Origin: JAJFFW01 sp963922595
Lineage (GTDB): Bacteria > Pseudomonadota > Alphaproteobacteria > Caulobacterales > Parvularculaceae
Assembly: GCA_963922595.1 (NCBI GenBank)
Contig: CAWUIM010000032.1
Span: 1-32,473, forward strand
DNA length: 32,473 nt
Direction of reading: 5' to 3'
Part shown: in pieces, positions 7,606 through 14,713 of the stretch
How positions within the stretch are numbered: position 1 is the first letter of the stretch
Layout: every line of letters begins with the position of its first letter
Made by a program: the position numbers and the translations under genes
The notes under the pieces: generated by a model
Told to the model about the DNA's origin: nothing
Database searches by the model: none
Seen by the model: only the letters and a program-made list of their open reading frames with translations

Positions 7606-8478
7606 TTGAAGGGGCTGCAGACAGATATCGCATTGGCCGGACGGCGGTTTCATGCGTGGTGGGAGGGATACGCGTTTGACGGACCCGCCGAGCGCAATCG
7701 GCTTGCGCGCGCCCATGGGCTTTCCGCTTCCGGGGCCAGCGCAACGTATCGGCCGGAAGACGAAATCGCGCAGTGCATCTGGGGCGCAGGGCGCCTGGAG
7801 CCTGGCGGACCGGTCTGGACCATGCGCTTTGCGCGTGAGCTCGGCGTGTCGCTGCGAGCGCGCGTTGTTGTTTTAGGCGCCGGCGCCGGCGCCGGCGGGC
7901 CGTTGCGTGATCTGAAAACGGCGACCCGGTGGAAGGTTTCCGGCTTTTCTCGTTACCTCGGGACCGCGCGCGGCGTCGATCTCAAATCCTACGAACAGGT
8001 GATGAGCCGCATCAACAAGGCCGCAGCAGATGGCGGCATTTCTCTGTTTGAATTACATCGCGATCCCGATCCGCGCGCCTTCGCGGCGTTTGCGGCCGAG
8101 TTGATCGCGCCCGGCGCGCCAATGATCTTTGTGGACTTCACGGTCGCCCGAAAAGGGCGGGGGCTGAAATCCTGTTTCGCTTCTCCGTGGGGAGGCTCGC
8201 CGAAACCGGCCAACGATGTGACAGCTCTTTTGAACGAGGCCGGGTTTCGCGTGGTCGACACGAGCGACGAGACGCGCGCCTTCCTGCCGCTGATCGCGCA
8301 AGGGTGGGCGTCATGGCGGACAGCCTATGAAGAAGCGCGGACAATTAAGAATGTCGCCGAGCGCGTCGCGCATTTACAGGTCTTAAGCCAATATGCTCAT
8401 CTGTGGGCGGAGCGTCTCGATGCGCTTAAAGCCGGACAATTGCAGGTCACGCGCTTCCAAACGCGCCGCAACGGTTAA
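7606..8478 (+). CDS. SAM-dependent methyltransferase-like protein
   Basis: A 290-residue predicted soluble protein. The segment RVVVLGAGAGAGGPLRDL looks like the nucleotide-binding strand and glycine loop of a class I SAM methyltransferase. It is preceded by WGAGRLEPGGP and followed by a hydrophobic strand, APMIFVDFTV, and by GFRVVDTSDET, as in that fold. The C-terminal LWAERLDALKAGQLQVTRF also recalls bacterial methyltransferases of unknown substrate. The acidic residue usual after motif I is not obvious, so the site may be degenerate. The start is a TTG at 7606 with AAAGGAG ten bases upstream; another TTG at 7579 overlaps the small upstream frame. The stop TAA overlaps the convergent lysozyme stop by four bases. 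Confidence 0.6.
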   Translation: MKGLQTDIALAGRRFHAWWEGYAFDGPAERNRLARAHGLSASGASATYRPEDEIAQCIWGAGRLEPGGPVWTMRFARELGVSLRARVVVLGAGAGAGGPLRDLKTATRWKVSGFSRYLGTARGVDLKSYEQVMSRINKAAADGGISLFELHRDPDPRAFAAFAAELIAPGAPMIFVDFTVARKGRGLKSCFASPWGGSPKPANDVTALLNEAGFRVVDTSDETRAFLPLIAQGWASWRTAYEEARTIKNVAERVAHLQVLSQYAHLWAERLDALKAGQLQVTRFQTRRNG

Positions 8479-9626
8479 CGGCGATAATTCATCCAGTCGT
8501 CGATCCGCGAGAAGATCACGAAGGCGACTGACAACACGATCATGATCAGCAGCGCCATCTGGATTTGCGCGTCCGCGGCGTGCTTTTCGTGCTTTGACGG
8601 CCGGTCATCATCCACGAGGATGGTTTCGGACAGATCATCGTCAGAAGGCGCGGTGGTTTCAGTTTCGGGTTGCGTTTCCGGCTCAGTCTCCGGCTCCGGC
8701 TCTGTTTCTATCCCCGGATCAAGGTCTGTTTCGCCGTCGATGATGATCACTTCCTCGTCGGAGCCAGGCGGTGGTGTGTCGTCTACTGGCGTCTCGTCCG
8801 TAGGCGTATCGTCAACCGCGGGCGTGTCATCTTCGGCTGGCGGGGGATCTGCAGGCGCCTCGTCGCTCGGCGCGTCATCCGCCGGGGCGTCGTCGCGTGC
8901 GCCCGGCAGGTTACTGTCGTCCATGCTGTCTTCGCGCCGGTCGTCCGGGTTGCTGTCATCGAGGATAAGATCGTCGCCATGTTCGATCCGCGTTTCCATC
9001 GCGTCGAGTTCCTGCGCGTCGTTGCGGCCCATGGTGGACGCTGCAACGCCGGCGCCGCCAGCGACTGTGGCGCCCTGAATTGTGCGGCTTTCGCCAAGCC
9101 CGCCGCGCCGCGGCGAATCTTCCACCGGCGTCATGCGCGAATTTTCAGCAATCTCTTGCGGGTTACGAACAATCGGCGGATTTGTCGGCGTCAGGAACAG
9201 GGCCCGTTCCGATGCGCGCCGGCGCGTCAGTCCGGTGACCGGCCGCAGAACGCCGCCGACGGTCGCCTTGTTCCACCAGGTCAGCGCATCGGCTGCGCCG
9301 AGGCGATCGCCCTTATTCAGCCGCCGCCTGGCGGTGGAGCCGCGATAGGCTTCAATGCCCACATTGTAAACGAAGCTGACCAGCGCATCGAATTCATTCT
9401 GGTTCAAATCCACATTGGTGAGCCGTTCGACAGCTTGCTCGCGCGGGCGCAAATCCTGTCGCAGAAGGTTTTCCGCCTCACGTTCGGAGATCCGCTGGCC
9501 CGGCTTCACGTCGGGGCCCGTATGGCCGTATCCGATCGTCCAGATTCCGGCGATATCCTGATAGGCCTCCAGTTCAAGGCCTTCAAACCGCTTCAGGAGG
9601 TCAATCCCGTTTTGTGACATTTTCAT
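8475..9626 (-). CDS. GH24 phage-type lysozyme with acidic linker and C-terminal membrane anchor
   Basis: A 383-residue protein. Residues 1-145 form a T4-type lysozyme/endolysin domain (muramidase, cleaves peptidoglycan glycan strands). The catalytic triad is visible as Glu15 in RFEG, Asp24 in YQD and Thr30 in WTIGYGH. Residues about 190-350 are a low-complexity acidic linker with DDTP/DETP-like repeats and Glu-Pro-Glu-Thr runs. Residues about 357-376 form one hydrophobic helix (MALLIMIVLSVAFVIF), followed by a short basic tail. There is no N-terminal signal peptide. This architecture is not that of a plain phage endolysin, and no other phage genes lie nearby. The flagellar cluster starts 1 kb away, and its FlgJ lacks a muramidase domain; a role in cell-wall remodelling for flagella is possible but is inference. 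Confidence 0.88.
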   Translation of the reverse strand: MKMSQNGIDLLKRFEGLELEAYQDIAGIWTIGYGHTGPDVKPGQRISEREAENLLRQDLRPREQAVERLTNVDLNQNEFDALVSFVYNVGIEAYRGSTARRRLNKGDRLGAADALTWWNKATVGGVLRPVTGLTRRRASERALFLTPTNPPIVRNPQEIAENSRMTPVEDSPRRGGLGESRTIQGATVAGGAGVAASTMGRNDAQELDAMETRIEHGDDLILDDSNPDDRREDSMDDSNLPGARDDAPADDAPSDEAPADPPPAEDDTPAVDDTPTDETPVDDTPPPGSDEEVIIIDGETDLDPGIETEPEPETEPETQPETETTAPSDDDLSETILVDDDRPSKHEKHAADAQIQMALLIMIVLSVAFVIFSRIDDWMNYRR

Positions 9627-9760
9627 AGAGCGAATCCCCGAGACCCCACGATTGGGCCAACTCTCTTCGTCAAACCATATCGTTAATCTGGTGACGTGTG
9701 TAGGCCAGAATGCGGCGATGAGGGGGCATAAATGGCCTCATTGCTTTGATTCTCCTGCAA

Positions 9761-9778
9761 GTGTGATATCCTTCACAC
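9761..9778. promoter_or_regulatory. CRP/FNR-family-like operator
   Basis: GTGTGA-TATCC-TTCACAC is a near-perfect palindrome containing TGTGA-N6-TCACA, the consensus of CRP-type regulators. It lies about 125 bases upstream of the YbjN-like gene in an AT-richer 275-base intergenic region. Further GTGTGA/GTGTCA half-sites lie downstream at about 9781 and 9815. Confidence 0.5.
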
Positions 9779-9844
9779 CAGTGTCATAAAGTATCGCGTG
9801 TGGCGTATTGTAAAGTGTGACCCCCGCGTCTGAATTGGCGAGAA

Positions 9845-9883
9845 GCCGGCCATTTTCCTGATGGATGTTGGGGCCGGCGTTTT
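9845..9883 (+). promoter_or_regulatory. Leader hairpin before the YbjN-like gene
   Basis: A 7-bp perfect stem, GCCGGCC/GGCCGGC, with a 20-base loop, followed by GTTTTAT, ends about 20 bases before the start codon. It looks like a weak intrinsic terminator or attenuator in the leader, but may be fortuitous in GC-rich DNA. Confidence 0.35.
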
Positions 9884-9901
9884 ATAAGCAGGGGTTACGA
9901 A

Positions 9902-10609
9902 ATGCCGGGTATTTGCAAAGCGGTTGCGGCCGTTCTCTCATTAGTTGTCACGATTTCGGGCGCGTCGGCGCAATCGACGTCGAATTCCACGTTAAGCAAA
10001 AATCGGGTGCTCGAAACGATCAGCGCCGCTGATGTGACGGCGCTATTGGCCGAATTGGGCATTACGACGGCGCTCAGCGAAAACGATCCTGGCCTGCCGC
10101 CGTTCATGGTCGCCACGACAGCCGGCGGCGCGACTTTCTTTGTCAATTTCGACGGCTGCACGGATGTCGCCGCCGCCGCGGGCTGCATTCTCGTTGGTCA
10201 CTTTACGGCGGGCGCCAATCTCGGCCTCAGCTATGATGATCTCAATGAGTTCAATACGCTCGCGCAAGTGACGAGGGCGGTCAATGATACGCAGAATAAT
10301 CTCGTTTTATTCGCACACCAACAGATTATTTCGGGCGGCGTCGGATCCGACAATTACCGCTTAAATCTCGTGTTATTCCTGCAGGATATGCAGGCGCACG
10401 CGGATCGGCGCCAGGGCGCGGCCACGTCCGTGTCGTTCGAACAGGCGGCCGGCGCCGCGTCGTCGAAAATTCTGAGCGGTGAACCCGGCGCCGCGGCCAC
10501 GCCGGAAGCTATCTCAACGGCCATGTCCCATCGGCTGGTTGAGACCGCCATCGATAATAATTGGACGACGGATTATACGGCGGGCGTGCCGGCTGCGCTA
10601 AAAGAGTAG
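9902..10609 (+). CDS. Secreted YbjN-like domain protein
   Basis: A 235-residue protein with a clear signal peptide (hydrophobic run ending in SGASA before Gln24), so probably periplasmic. The middle part has a Type III chaperone-like/YbjN feel: ETISAADVTALLAELGI, then TFFVNFDGCTD, then LSYDDLNEFNTLAQVTRAVNDTQNNLVLFAHQQIISGG. That last stretch matches the YbjN layout of an N-terminal helix, strands with a paired Cys, and an FN…A-x-V segment. The C-terminal third is helical and Ala-rich. The function of YbjN-domain proteins is poorly defined. A CRP-like operator and a leader hairpin lie upstream, suggesting regulated expression. It is convergent with the flagellar flgN-like gene 11 bases away. 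Confidence 0.65.
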   Translation: MPGICKAVAAVLSLVVTISGASAQSTSNSTLSKNRVLETISAADVTALLAELGITTALSENDPGLPPFMVATTAGGATFFVNFDGCTDVAAAAGCILVGHFTAGANLGLSYDDLNEFNTLAQVTRAVNDTQNNLVLFAHQQIISGGVGSDNYRLNLVLFLQDMQAHADRRQGAATSVSFEQAAGAASSKILSGEPGAAATPEAISTAMSHRLVETAIDNNWTTDYTAGVPAALKE

Positions 10610-10620
10610 CCGGCGGACGC

Positions 10621-11085
10621 TCAGGCTTGTTCGCGCAGGTGAAGCGGCGCGGCGTCGCCGTTTTCTGCGGCGGCTCCGTTGCCGCTGTAAGTCTGCGGCT
10701 TGTTCTGGGACGCCACTTCATCAGCGATCGCCCGCAGGACGCTTTCGCCGGCCATTTGCGCGCCTGACAGGAGTGCGCGCTGTTCTTGGGCCCGCGCCTC
10801 AAAGGTGCGGGTGATATCTTTTAATTGCGCCAGCAAATCGTCGCCGGCGCTTTCCACAAGCCCGCGATCTTCGCCCACCTGGCGGATCGTGTTTGCGTAG
10901 GCGGCGGCGAGGCGGGCCTTGTCGGCCTGCAGGAGCGCCATGTCGCCGGGCCGGCGCGCTTTCAACGCATTGTTCTCTTCAACGAAGATCGCCGTCAGTT
11001 CCTGGGTCAAGGCGATCAGCGTTTTGACGCGAAGCGCCGGTTCCATCACGGGCTGATCAATCGTCGGGGTTTCGATGTCGGACAT
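10621..11085 (-). CDS. FlgN-like flagellar chaperone (FlbY-type)
   Basis: A 154-residue, almost wholly helical protein, third gene of the flgI operon. In the FlgN family the protein is a cytoplasmic export chaperone for the hook-filament junction proteins FlgK and FlgL. The sequence has the expected heptad-like helices (LIALTQELTAIFVEENNALKA, then LLQADKARLAAAYANTIRQV) and a C-terminal Tyr-x-Gly-x-Gly segment (TYSGNGA) reminiscent of FlgN ends. From memory, Caulobacter has a gene called flbY in the same position after flgI and the rod-binding gene. Sequence divergence is high in this family, so the call leans on helical pattern and context. Confidence 0.68.
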   Translation of the reverse strand: MSDIETPTIDQPVMEPALRVKTLIALTQELTAIFVEENNALKARRPGDMALLQADKARLAAAYANTIRQVGEDRGLVESAGDDLLAQLKDITRTFEARAQEQRALLSGAQMAGESVLRAIADEVASQNKPQTYSGNGAAAENGDAAPLHLREQA

Positions 11086-11100
11086 GGGTCTGGCCTCAAC

Positions 11101-11436
11101 TTAAGATAATTGGCGGAGGGGAGAGGATTGCAGATCGATGAGTGCGGCCTTCACCTGATCGGCGATGCCGAAACCGCCGCGCTCGGCGATCGCGCTTGCA
11201 TATTGTTCCTGGAGCAGACTTTCAAAAGCCTCCTGACCGGGGCCGCCGCCGGCAAGGCCCGGCGTTTCCACGGAAGAAAATAGCGGTTGCAGAAGTTGCG
11301 CGATGATCAGCGCTTCGAATTCTTTCGCCGTTTCTTCAATGCGGGCATTCTGCAGTTCAGCGGCGGACTGCGCTGGCGTTGCTTGCGCTGGGGCGGGCGC
11401 CGCCGCGGCGCGTTGTTCAATTGCTGTCAGGCTCAT
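11101..11436 (-). CDS. flgJ: Flagellar rod-binding protein, FlgJ N-terminal domain only
   Basis: A 111-residue protein equivalent to the N-terminal rod-binding half of enteric FlgJ (annotated CheL in Caulobacter). It acts in the periplasm as scaffold or cap for rod assembly. The signature is AKEFEALIIAQLLQPLF, the conserved EFE-x-L/M-x-x-LL helix, followed by GGPGQEAFESLLQEQYA, the conserved Gly-x-x-x-Phe-x-x-x-L-x-x-x-Y/x-A element. No peptidoglycan-hydrolase domain is attached, as usual in alphaproteobacteria. The start ATG at 11436 overlaps the flgI stop (TGATG), indicating translational coupling; the GTG three bases earlier is a less likely start. Confidence 0.88.
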   Translation of the reverse strand: MSLTAIEQRAAAAPAPAQATPAQSAAELQNARIEETAKEFEALIIAQLLQPLFSSVETPGLAGGGPGQEAFESLLQEQYASAIAERGGFGIADQVKAALIDLQSSPLRQLS

Positions 11437-12548
11437 CACATCACCTCGATTTCGGCCTGAAGGGCGCCGGCGGCTTTGATCGCCTGAAGGATTGAAATCA
11501 TATCGCGCGGGCTCACGCCGAGCGCGTTCAATCCGTCCACGAGATCGCTGAGGCGCACGCCTTCCTGAACGATTTTCAATTCGCCTTCCTCATCGTCGGC
11601 GGTGACGTCCGTACGCGGGACGACGACGGTGTCGCCGCGTTCGGAAAATGGGCTCGGCTGGCTCACCTGCGGGGTCTCGCTCACTGAGATTGTCAACGCG
11701 CCCTGGGCGATGGCGACGGTTGAGACGCGCACATTATCGCCCATGACGATCACGCCGGAGGCTTCGTCAATCACAACGCGGGCTGTTTGATCGGGGGTGA
11801 CGCGCAGCGTTTCGATATCCGCGATCAGGTTGATCATGTCGCCCTGATAGGACTCCAGCTTGTTGACGCGCACCGTGCCCGGATCAATCACGGAAGCCGC
11901 GCCCGCGCCAAGCGTTTCGGTAATGGCGGTCGCAATCCGGCGCGCGGTGGTGAAATCGGGGTTGCGCAAAGCGAGGCGGATCGAGGCCTCGTCCAGAAGC
12001 GAATAGGTGATCTCGCGTTCAACGACAGCGCCGTTGGCGATGCGTCCGTTCGTCGGGACGCCGCTTGTGATCTGCGCCGCCTGACCGCGCGCGGTGAAGC
12101 CGCTGACGGCGACGGGCCCTTGCGCAATGCCGTAGACCTCGCCGTCGGCGCCATGGAGCGGCGTTACAAGAAGAACGCCGCCGCGCAGGCTTTCCGCGTC
12201 GCCAAGGGCGCTCACCGATACGTCGATGCGCGCGCCTTGCGTCGCGAAGGCCGGCAGGTTCGCGGTCACCATGACGGCGGCCACATTGTCCGTATCAAGA
12301 AGTTCTGAGCGAATATTGACGCCCATGCGCTCCAGCATCGAGACGAGGCTTTCGCGCGTGAAGGGCGTGTTGCGGATACGATCGCCGGTGCCGTCGAGGC
12401 CGACAACGAGCCCGTACCCCACAAGCATGTTCTCGCGCACGCCTTCCACGGCCGCGAGGTCTTTAATGCGCGACGTGGCGTGCGCGGGCGCGATCGCCGA
12501 TGCGGCGAGGGCGAGAAGGCAAAAGAATGTCGTCGTCAGGTGGCGCAC
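11436..12548 (-). CDS. flgI: Flagellar basal body P-ring protein FlgI
   Basis: A 370-residue periplasmic protein, full length for FlgI, which polymerises into the P ring around the rod in the peptidoglycan layer. A signal peptide ends at AHA24. The mature start SRIKDLAAVEGVRENMLVGYGLVVGL is the diagnostic FlgI N-terminus, and GTGDRIRNTPFT, LPAFATQG-RIDV, SALGDAESLRGG and the C-terminal GVRLSDLVDGLNALGVSPRDMISILQAIKAAGALQAE complete the family pattern. It is the first gene of an operon with flgJ (overlapping) and the flgN-like gene. A sigma-54-like promoter lies about 35 bases upstream, and fliX is divergent from it. Confidence 0.98.
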   Translation of the reverse strand: MRHLTTTFFCLLALAASAIAPAHATSRIKDLAAVEGVRENMLVGYGLVVGLDGTGDRIRNTPFTRESLVSMLERMGVNIRSELLDTDNVAAVMVTANLPAFATQGARIDVSVSALGDAESLRGGVLLVTPLHGADGEVYGIAQGPVAVSGFTARGQAAQITSGVPTNGRIANGAVVEREITYSLLDEASIRLALRNPDFTTARRIATAITETLGAGAASVIDPGTVRVNKLESYQGDMINLIADIETLRVTPDQTARVVIDEASGVIVMGDNVRVSTVAIAQGALTISVSETPQVSQPSPFSERGDTVVVPRTDVTADDEEGELKIVQEGVRLSDLVDGLNALGVSPRDMISILQAIKAAGALQAEIEVM

Positions 12549-12583
12549 TGGCTGGGCTCGTTTTTAATTGCTCTTCAGCCAAT

Positions 12584-12600
12584 AGCCATTCCCGTGCCAT
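12584..12600 (-). promoter_or_regulatory. Sigma-54-type promoter for flgI
   Basis: On the minus strand the sequence reads ATGGCACGGGAATGGCT. It matches the -24/-12 consensus TGGCACG-N4-TTGC with one mismatch (TGGC for TTGC) and correct GG-N10-GC spacing. The predicted transcript start lies about 25 bases before the flgI ATG. Caulobacter basal-body and hook operons of this class are sigma-54 dependent. Confidence 0.6.
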
Positions 12601-12713
12601 GCGGGGGAAGGGAAAAATACATTAAAAATCAATATGATAACAGAGGGCGTGCACGTTAGTGCCAACGCGCGGCCATGCAATCGGCAGCGCCTGCCGGGAA
12701 AAATTTGCCGTCC

Positions 12714-12728
12714 TTAACGCAACCTTTA
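12714..12728 (+). promoter_or_regulatory. CtrA-box-like site upstream of fliX
   Basis: TTAA-CGCAACC-TTTA matches the CtrA recognition consensus TTAA-N7-TTAA with one mismatch. It ends 43 bases before the fliX start. CtrA control of early flagellar genes including fliX is known in Caulobacter; here it is inferred from the motif alone. Confidence 0.5.
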
Positions 12729-12771
12729 TGGCCGCGGGCTCATAAGCGAGAGCGTGCTGTGAGTGAATGCA

Positions 12772-13197
12772 ATGAAAGTATCAGGACCGAACAAGGCCGG
12801 CGCAACGGCGGGCGTGAAGCGTGCGAAAAAATCCGCCGGCGCGTCATCGGACTTCAAAGTCGATGCGGCGCCGGCGCAATCGAGCGCTTCAGGGGGCGTT
12901 TCTACCGCTGCGCCGATTGCAAGTCTTGATGCTCTCATCAATCTGCAAAGCGACGGCGCCTCGCGCGGCAAACTGATCGCCGCGGGTAAACAGGCGCTCG
13001 CCTTGCTCGACCGCCTTCAGCAGGGGCTGCTGGAAGCGCGTCTTTACAAACGGGATCTAACCGCGCTCGCCGCCCACATCGATCAACAAAAGTCGCTATT
13101 GGCGTCAGCGGGGACGCAAGCAGACCCGGCGCTGTCGGCCCTTTACAATGATATCGAGCTGCGCGCCCGCGTCGAACTGGCTAAACTTGAGCGTTGA
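12772..13197 (+). CDS. fliX: Flagellar assembly regulator FliX
   Basis: A 141-residue protein resembling Caulobacter FliX, which links assembly of the early basal body to activity of the sigma-54 activator FlbD. The start MKVSGPNKAG matches the typical FliX opening, so the ATG at 12772 is preferred over the GTG at 12763. An Ala/Ser-rich flexible region follows. From about residue 50 come the conserved helical parts: ASLDALINLQ, then KLIAAGKQALALLDRLQQGLLEA, then DPALSALYNDIELRARVELAKLE. It is divergent from flgI, exactly the arrangement known in Caulobacter. The family is alphaproteobacterial, and together with the sigma-54-like promoters this suggests a Caulobacter-type flagellar hierarchy. 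Confidence 0.9.
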   Translation: MKVSGPNKAGATAGVKRAKKSAGASSDFKVDAAPAQSSASGGVSTAAPIASLDALINLQSDGASRGKLIAAGKQALALLDRLQQGLLEARLYKRDLTALAAHIDQQKSLLASAGTQADPALSALYNDIELRARVELAKLER

Positions 13198-13415
13198 TTT
13201 TGCGGCGGAAATTTATGCCGCGATGCAGCAACGCCAGATCGCCGCAGGGGCGTCAATCATTTCATCAACCTTTTGATTTAAAGCGCAAAAATGTGAGGAG
13301 GCGCGAGGCCGATTCCGGCTTGAGCAGGGAAAGGGCCGCCGCTATATAGGCCGCGCTGTCGCGGGCCCGTTGGTTGGGCAAGACCGCAGCGCGTGTGGAT
13401 GATTGGGAGGTGTAC

Positions 13416-13832
13416 ATGTCGACGACCGATCTTGAAGACTATCGTCCAACCGAAGACGAGCCCTTCATGAACGACCGTCAGAAGGAATACTTCAAGCGCA
13501 AATTGCTGGATTGGCGCGACGATATCCTTCGCGAGAGTAAAGACACAATCAACGGGTTGCAGGAAGACAGCCTGCACTTGCCGGATATCGCCGACCGCGC
13601 GTCGAGCGAGACAGACAAAGCGCTTGAGCTCCGGACGCGCGACCGGCAGCGCAAGCTGATCTCAAAGATCGACAGCGCGCTCCGGAAAATCGACATCGGC
13701 GAATATGGCTATTGCGAAGAAACGGGCGACCCGATCAGTCTGCGCCGTCTGGAGGCGCGGCCGATTGCGACCCTGTCGCTTGAAGCGCAGGAACGCCACG
13801 AGAAATCCGAAAAGGTGCATCGCGACGATTAA
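13416..13832 (+). CDS. dksA: DksA-type RNA polymerase-binding transcription factor
   Basis: A 138-residue DksA homologue, which binds the RNA polymerase secondary channel and, with ppGpp, tunes rRNA and stress transcription. The coiled coil covers roughly residues 25-95 (RQKEYFKRKLLDWRDDIL…). It contains DIADRASSETDKALELRTRDRQRKLI, with the acidic tip D-x-x-D/A region. The zinc-finger region reads GYCEETGDPISLRRLEARP…SLEAQERHE. Only the first of the four zinc cysteines of E. coli DksA is kept, as in other alphaproteobacterial DksA proteins I recall. The ATG at 13416 has GGGAGGTG just upstream; the 14 residues before it in frame are not family-like. A strong terminator follows. Confidence 0.95.
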   Translation: MSTTDLEDYRPTEDEPFMNDRQKEYFKRKLLDWRDDILRESKDTINGLQEDSLHLPDIADRASSETDKALELRTRDRQRKLISKIDSALRKIDIGEYGYCEETGDPISLRRLEARPIATLSLEAQERHEKSEKVHRDD

Positions 13833-13871
13833 GCGAATCAATGAACGCGGTTCCCTGAATGGCGCAAAGAA

Positions 13872-13905
13872 AAACCCGCTTCGCAATGAAGCGGGTTTCT
13901 TTTTG
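13872..13905 (+). terminator. Rho-independent terminator after dksA
   Basis: An 11-bp perfect stem, AAACCCGCTTC/GAAGCGGGTTT, with a 5-base loop GCAAT, is followed by CTTTTT. It starts 39 bases after the dksA stop. The A-run on its 5' side and its position before the convergent secreted-protein gene make it likely bidirectional. Confidence 0.93.
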
Positions 13906-13921
13906 GTGGTTCGTTCAAGCG

Positions 13922-14413
13922 TTAGGCGTAAATCCGTACGCGCGCTCTCGCTGAACAATTGTTACGGGCGACCCGTTTCAGACGGCGGTACGGCACAAGA
14001 TCAGAGTCCGGGCCGCGCGGCGTCACGGTGCATACGAGGCGCTGGCCGCGGCGCGTGTAGACAACCTCTTCCTTGACCACGATCCGGGCGCGGAAGCGCG
14101 TATCGAGAACGCGGCGGAAGACAAGATCGCGGTTGCGCGAGCGATAGCCGTTGTTCCGGTAGCCTCGGCGCGAGTTATAATAACCGCGATCGCCGAAGGT
14201 CACGCTGAAGCTGGCGCCGCTGCGATTGCGCCGGTCATAGGCGCCGCTGAAAAAGCGATCGCCGGGGTAATAATCGTAATAGTTGGCGTCGTGCGAACGA
14301 TGGTCATGATCGTATCGGCATAAGTCCGGACGGTATTCTGCTGAAGCCGCTGTAATGCCCATGGCTGCAAAGCCGACGATCCCGGCCGCAATTGCTTTTA
14401 TCATCATTTTCAT
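13922..14413 (-). CDS. Secreted Arg/Tyr-rich protein of unknown function
   Basis: A 163-residue protein with a signal peptide (MKMMIKAIAAGIVGFAAMG… ending at TAASA before Glu). The mature protein is strongly basic and rich in Arg, Tyr, Asn and Asp. An N-terminal Tyr/Asp/His-rich section (YDHDHRSHDANYYDYYPGD) leads into an Arg/Tyr/Gly-rich section (GYYNSRRGYRNNGYRSRNRD) and a more globular C-terminus with RIVVKEEVVYTRRGQRLVCTVTPRGP. The ATG at 14413 has GGAG at good distance; the upstream ATG at 14425 has its AGGA too close. I do not recognise a named family. A periplasmic or surface-associated role is suggested only by the signal peptide. Confidence 0.72.
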   Translation of the reverse strand: MKMMIKAIAAGIVGFAAMGITAASAEYRPDLCRYDHDHRSHDANYYDYYPGDRFFSGAYDRRNRSGASFSVTFGDRGYYNSRRGYRNNGYRSRNRDLVFRRVLDTRFRARIVVKEEVVYTRRGQRLVCTVTPRGPDSDLVPYRRLKRVARNNCSARARVRIYA

Positions 14414-14564
14414 GGCGTTCTCCATTCCTTGTCCCCAGCAGGACTGCCCATGAACAGACGGTAAAATTCAATTAAGGCGAGAATCGAGCGGCCATTAGGC
14501 GCGCCGATGTCCGATATTGGGAATTATGGGGGCGGGTTGCGCTGCGCTGCAAACGCCCGCCGCC

Positions 14565-14605
14565 GTCCTTCGAGGCCGATCTGCGATCGGCGCCTCAGGA
14601 TGAGG
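14565..14605 (+). repeat. REP-like element, left member of an inverted pair
   Basis: A 41-base element starting GTCCTTCGAGGC and ending CGCCTCAGGATGAGG, with an internal stem (CGATC/GATCG). It resembles the dispersed 'CCTTCGAGG…CCTCAGGATGAGG' palindromes common between genes of many alphaproteobacteria. The 300-base stretch 14414-14713 holds this repeat pair and no convincing gene. Confidence 0.75.
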
Positions 14606-14632
14606 AATTTCTGTGTAGAAACAATGAAAACC

Positions 14633-14673
14633 CTTCATCCAGAGGTGCGGAGCGAAGCGAAGCCTCGAAGGAT
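14633..14673 (-). repeat. REP-like element, right member of an inverted pair
   Basis: The reverse complement begins ATCCTTCGAGGC and ends ACCTCTGGATGAAG, also 41 bases. The ends match the left copy while the middle differs (CTTCGCTTCG in place of CGATCTGCGATCG). Conserved ends with variable centres are typical of a dispersed repeat family. Confidence 0.75.
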
Positions 14674-14713
14674 AGCGTGGAACTCGTTCTGTCCCGTCTG
14701 GTCGCCCGAATCT

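Noticed and set aside
8770..8880. CRISPR-like or tandem DNA repeat
   Set aside because: The repetition is the coding of DDTP/DETP-like residues in the lysozyme linker, with irregular units and no spacers.
8670..9617. 315-codon open frame on the plus strand
   Set aside because: It is fully antisense to the GH24 lysozyme gene, whose catalytic motifs are clear. The translation is Arg/Val-rich and typical of the complement of a GC-rich gene.
13198..13415. Possible RNA gene or terminator between fliX and dksA
   Set aside because: Only a weak GCGGC/GCCGC pairing without a T-run; no tRNA or known RNA fold could be recognised.
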